The notes under the pieces are model-generated. The model searched no databases and was not told the origin of the DNA. It saw only the letters and a list, made by a program, of their open reading frames with translations. The position numbers were made by a program, and so were the translations under genes. Shown here one piece after another: positions 63,431-64,000 of a stretch of DNA of 64,000 bases. Within the stretch, counting starts at the first letter, position 1. Each line of letters opens with the position of its first letter. The stretch covers positions 682,001 to 746,000 of the forward strand of contig NZ_JAVTSS010000002.1 of NCBI RefSeq assembly GCF_032678705.1, given 5' to 3'. The DNA is from Pedobacter frigiditerrae. GTDB taxonomy: Bacteria; Bacteroidota; Bacteroidia; Sphingobacteriales; Sphingobacteriaceae.

Positions 63431-64000
63431 ATGATAAAACAGCCATCCTATTTAAAAAAGGGCGATAAAATTGCGATTGTCTGTCCGGCTAAAAAACTAC
63501 CTAAATCTATTGATGGCGCCATTGAAACCCTTAAAAGTTGGGGTTTGGAAGTGGTTATTGGAAGCACCGTAAATGGGTCTTACCATCAGTTTTCCGGAAC
63601 AGATGAAGAAAGGGCGGCAGATTTACAGCAGTTTTTAGATGACAAAAGCATTAGAGCCATTATTGCTGCTCGTGGTGGTTATGGTACCATCCGAATTATA
63701 GATCTGCTAGATTTTACCATCTTTAATGAAGAGCCAAAATGGCTGGTTGGCTTTAGTGACATTACCATTTTGCTTTCTCACGCATTGGCGGATTTAAAGA
63801 CTCAAAGCATACATGCACAAATGCCTTATACTTTTGACACAAGTACGGCTGAAGCTTTGGAAAGTTTAAGAAAATCGCTTTTTGGAGAAGAGTTATCTTA
63901 CAGCTACTCCAGCGAGTTTAACAATAAAGTCGGTAAAGCAGAAGGAATTTTAATTGGCGGAAATTTAAGTTTGTTAATCGCTATAGAAGGTTCTGTTTCT
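63431..64000 (+). CDS. LD-carboxypeptidase (S66 family), 3'-truncated
   Basis: ATG at 63431; the frame stays open to the window end, giving 190 residues of an expected ~300. 'MIKQPSYLKKGDKIAIVCPA', 'AIIAARGGYGTIRIIDLLDF' and nucleophile Ser109 in 'LVGFSDITILLSH' are typical of the S66 LdcA family, which removes the terminal D-Ala from cell-wall tetrapeptides during murein recycling. No signal peptide, so cytoplasmic. The His and Glu of the triad lie beyond the window. Confidence 0.9.
   Translation, partial: MIKQPSYLKKGDKIAIVCPAKKLPKSIDGAIETLKSWGLEVVIGSTVNGSYHQFSGTDEERAADLQQFLDDKSIRAIIAARGGYGTIRIIDLLDFTIFNEEPKWLVGFSDITILLSHALADLKTQSIHAQMPYTFDTSTAEALESLRKSLFGEELSYSYSSEFNNKVGKAEGILIGGNLSLLIAIEGSVS

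Overview
The window looks like a chromosomal segment of a free-living, carbohydrate-degrading Bacteroidota bacterium, most likely Sphingobacteriaceae (Pedobacter-like). The DNA is AT-rich. It carries a SusC/SusD pair with three GH92 mannosidases, a hybrid two-component regulator, Bacteroidota promoters (TTTG, 19 bp, TAnnTTTG) and many short REP-like repeats. Genus assignment is inference; no rRNA is present.

Layout: 1-6.7 kb holds housekeeping and unknown genes (truncated tricorn-type protease, GNAT, a thiamine-pyrophosphokinase-like protein lacking the catalytic motifs, lipoprotein, DUF1579, AlkC-type DNA glycosylase). 7.2-11.4 kb is a five-gene operon of secreted proteins of unknown function ending in a clear terminator. 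11.6-13.4 kb holds a mannonate-type SDR and a frameshifted GxxExxY gene flanked on both sides by related palindrome-ended repeats. 13.4-16.7 kb is a phospholipase C/esterase unit. 16.9-35.0 kb is a nine-gene polysaccharide utilization locus (susC, susD, DUF3823 lipoprotein, mannose-6-phosphate isomerase, GH92, sugar porter, ROK kinase, GH92, GH92) transcribed leftward, with a divergent GntR/UTRA regulator at 35.2 kb. An endonuclease/phosphatase-fold enzyme and a sulfatase follow (36.0-38.4 kb), then HxlR/azoreductase, an 11-bp-phased repeat, a lone receiver protein and a tRNA-Arg(CCU). 41.3-53.5 kb looks like a genomic-island remnant: Fic protein, truncated LacI regulator, GH43, GH3, a hybrid two-component system and an alpha/beta hydrolase, closed by a degenerate second copy of the tRNA-Arg 3' end. 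53.5-64 kb returns to mixed genes (small membrane protein, sugar isomerase, GH16, DinB, Na+/H+ antiporter, fatty acid hydroxylase, ABC-F, metG, LD-carboxypeptidase).

How the genes work together: the PUL encodes a complete route for mannose-rich glycans: outer-membrane import by SusCD, periplasmic exo-mannosidase trimming by three GH92 enzymes, inner-membrane import by the sugar porter, phosphorylation by the ROK kinase and isomerisation to fructose-6-phosphate. The strongest new signal is a palindrome, TATGTnTGTACATA (13 of 14 bases identical between two copies), lying on the -7 box of the susC promoter and directly against the -7 box of the sulfatase promoter. It probably is the operator of the GntR protein and ties the sulfatase/phosphoesterase operon to the mannan regulon.

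Other points worth a second look are the secreted DUF6175-type operon, the tRNA-end duplication with the LacI gene cut exactly at the repeat, the GxxExxY/repeat association, and the perfect 19-bp palindrome upstream of the Fic gene. No CRISPR array, transposase or integrase was seen.
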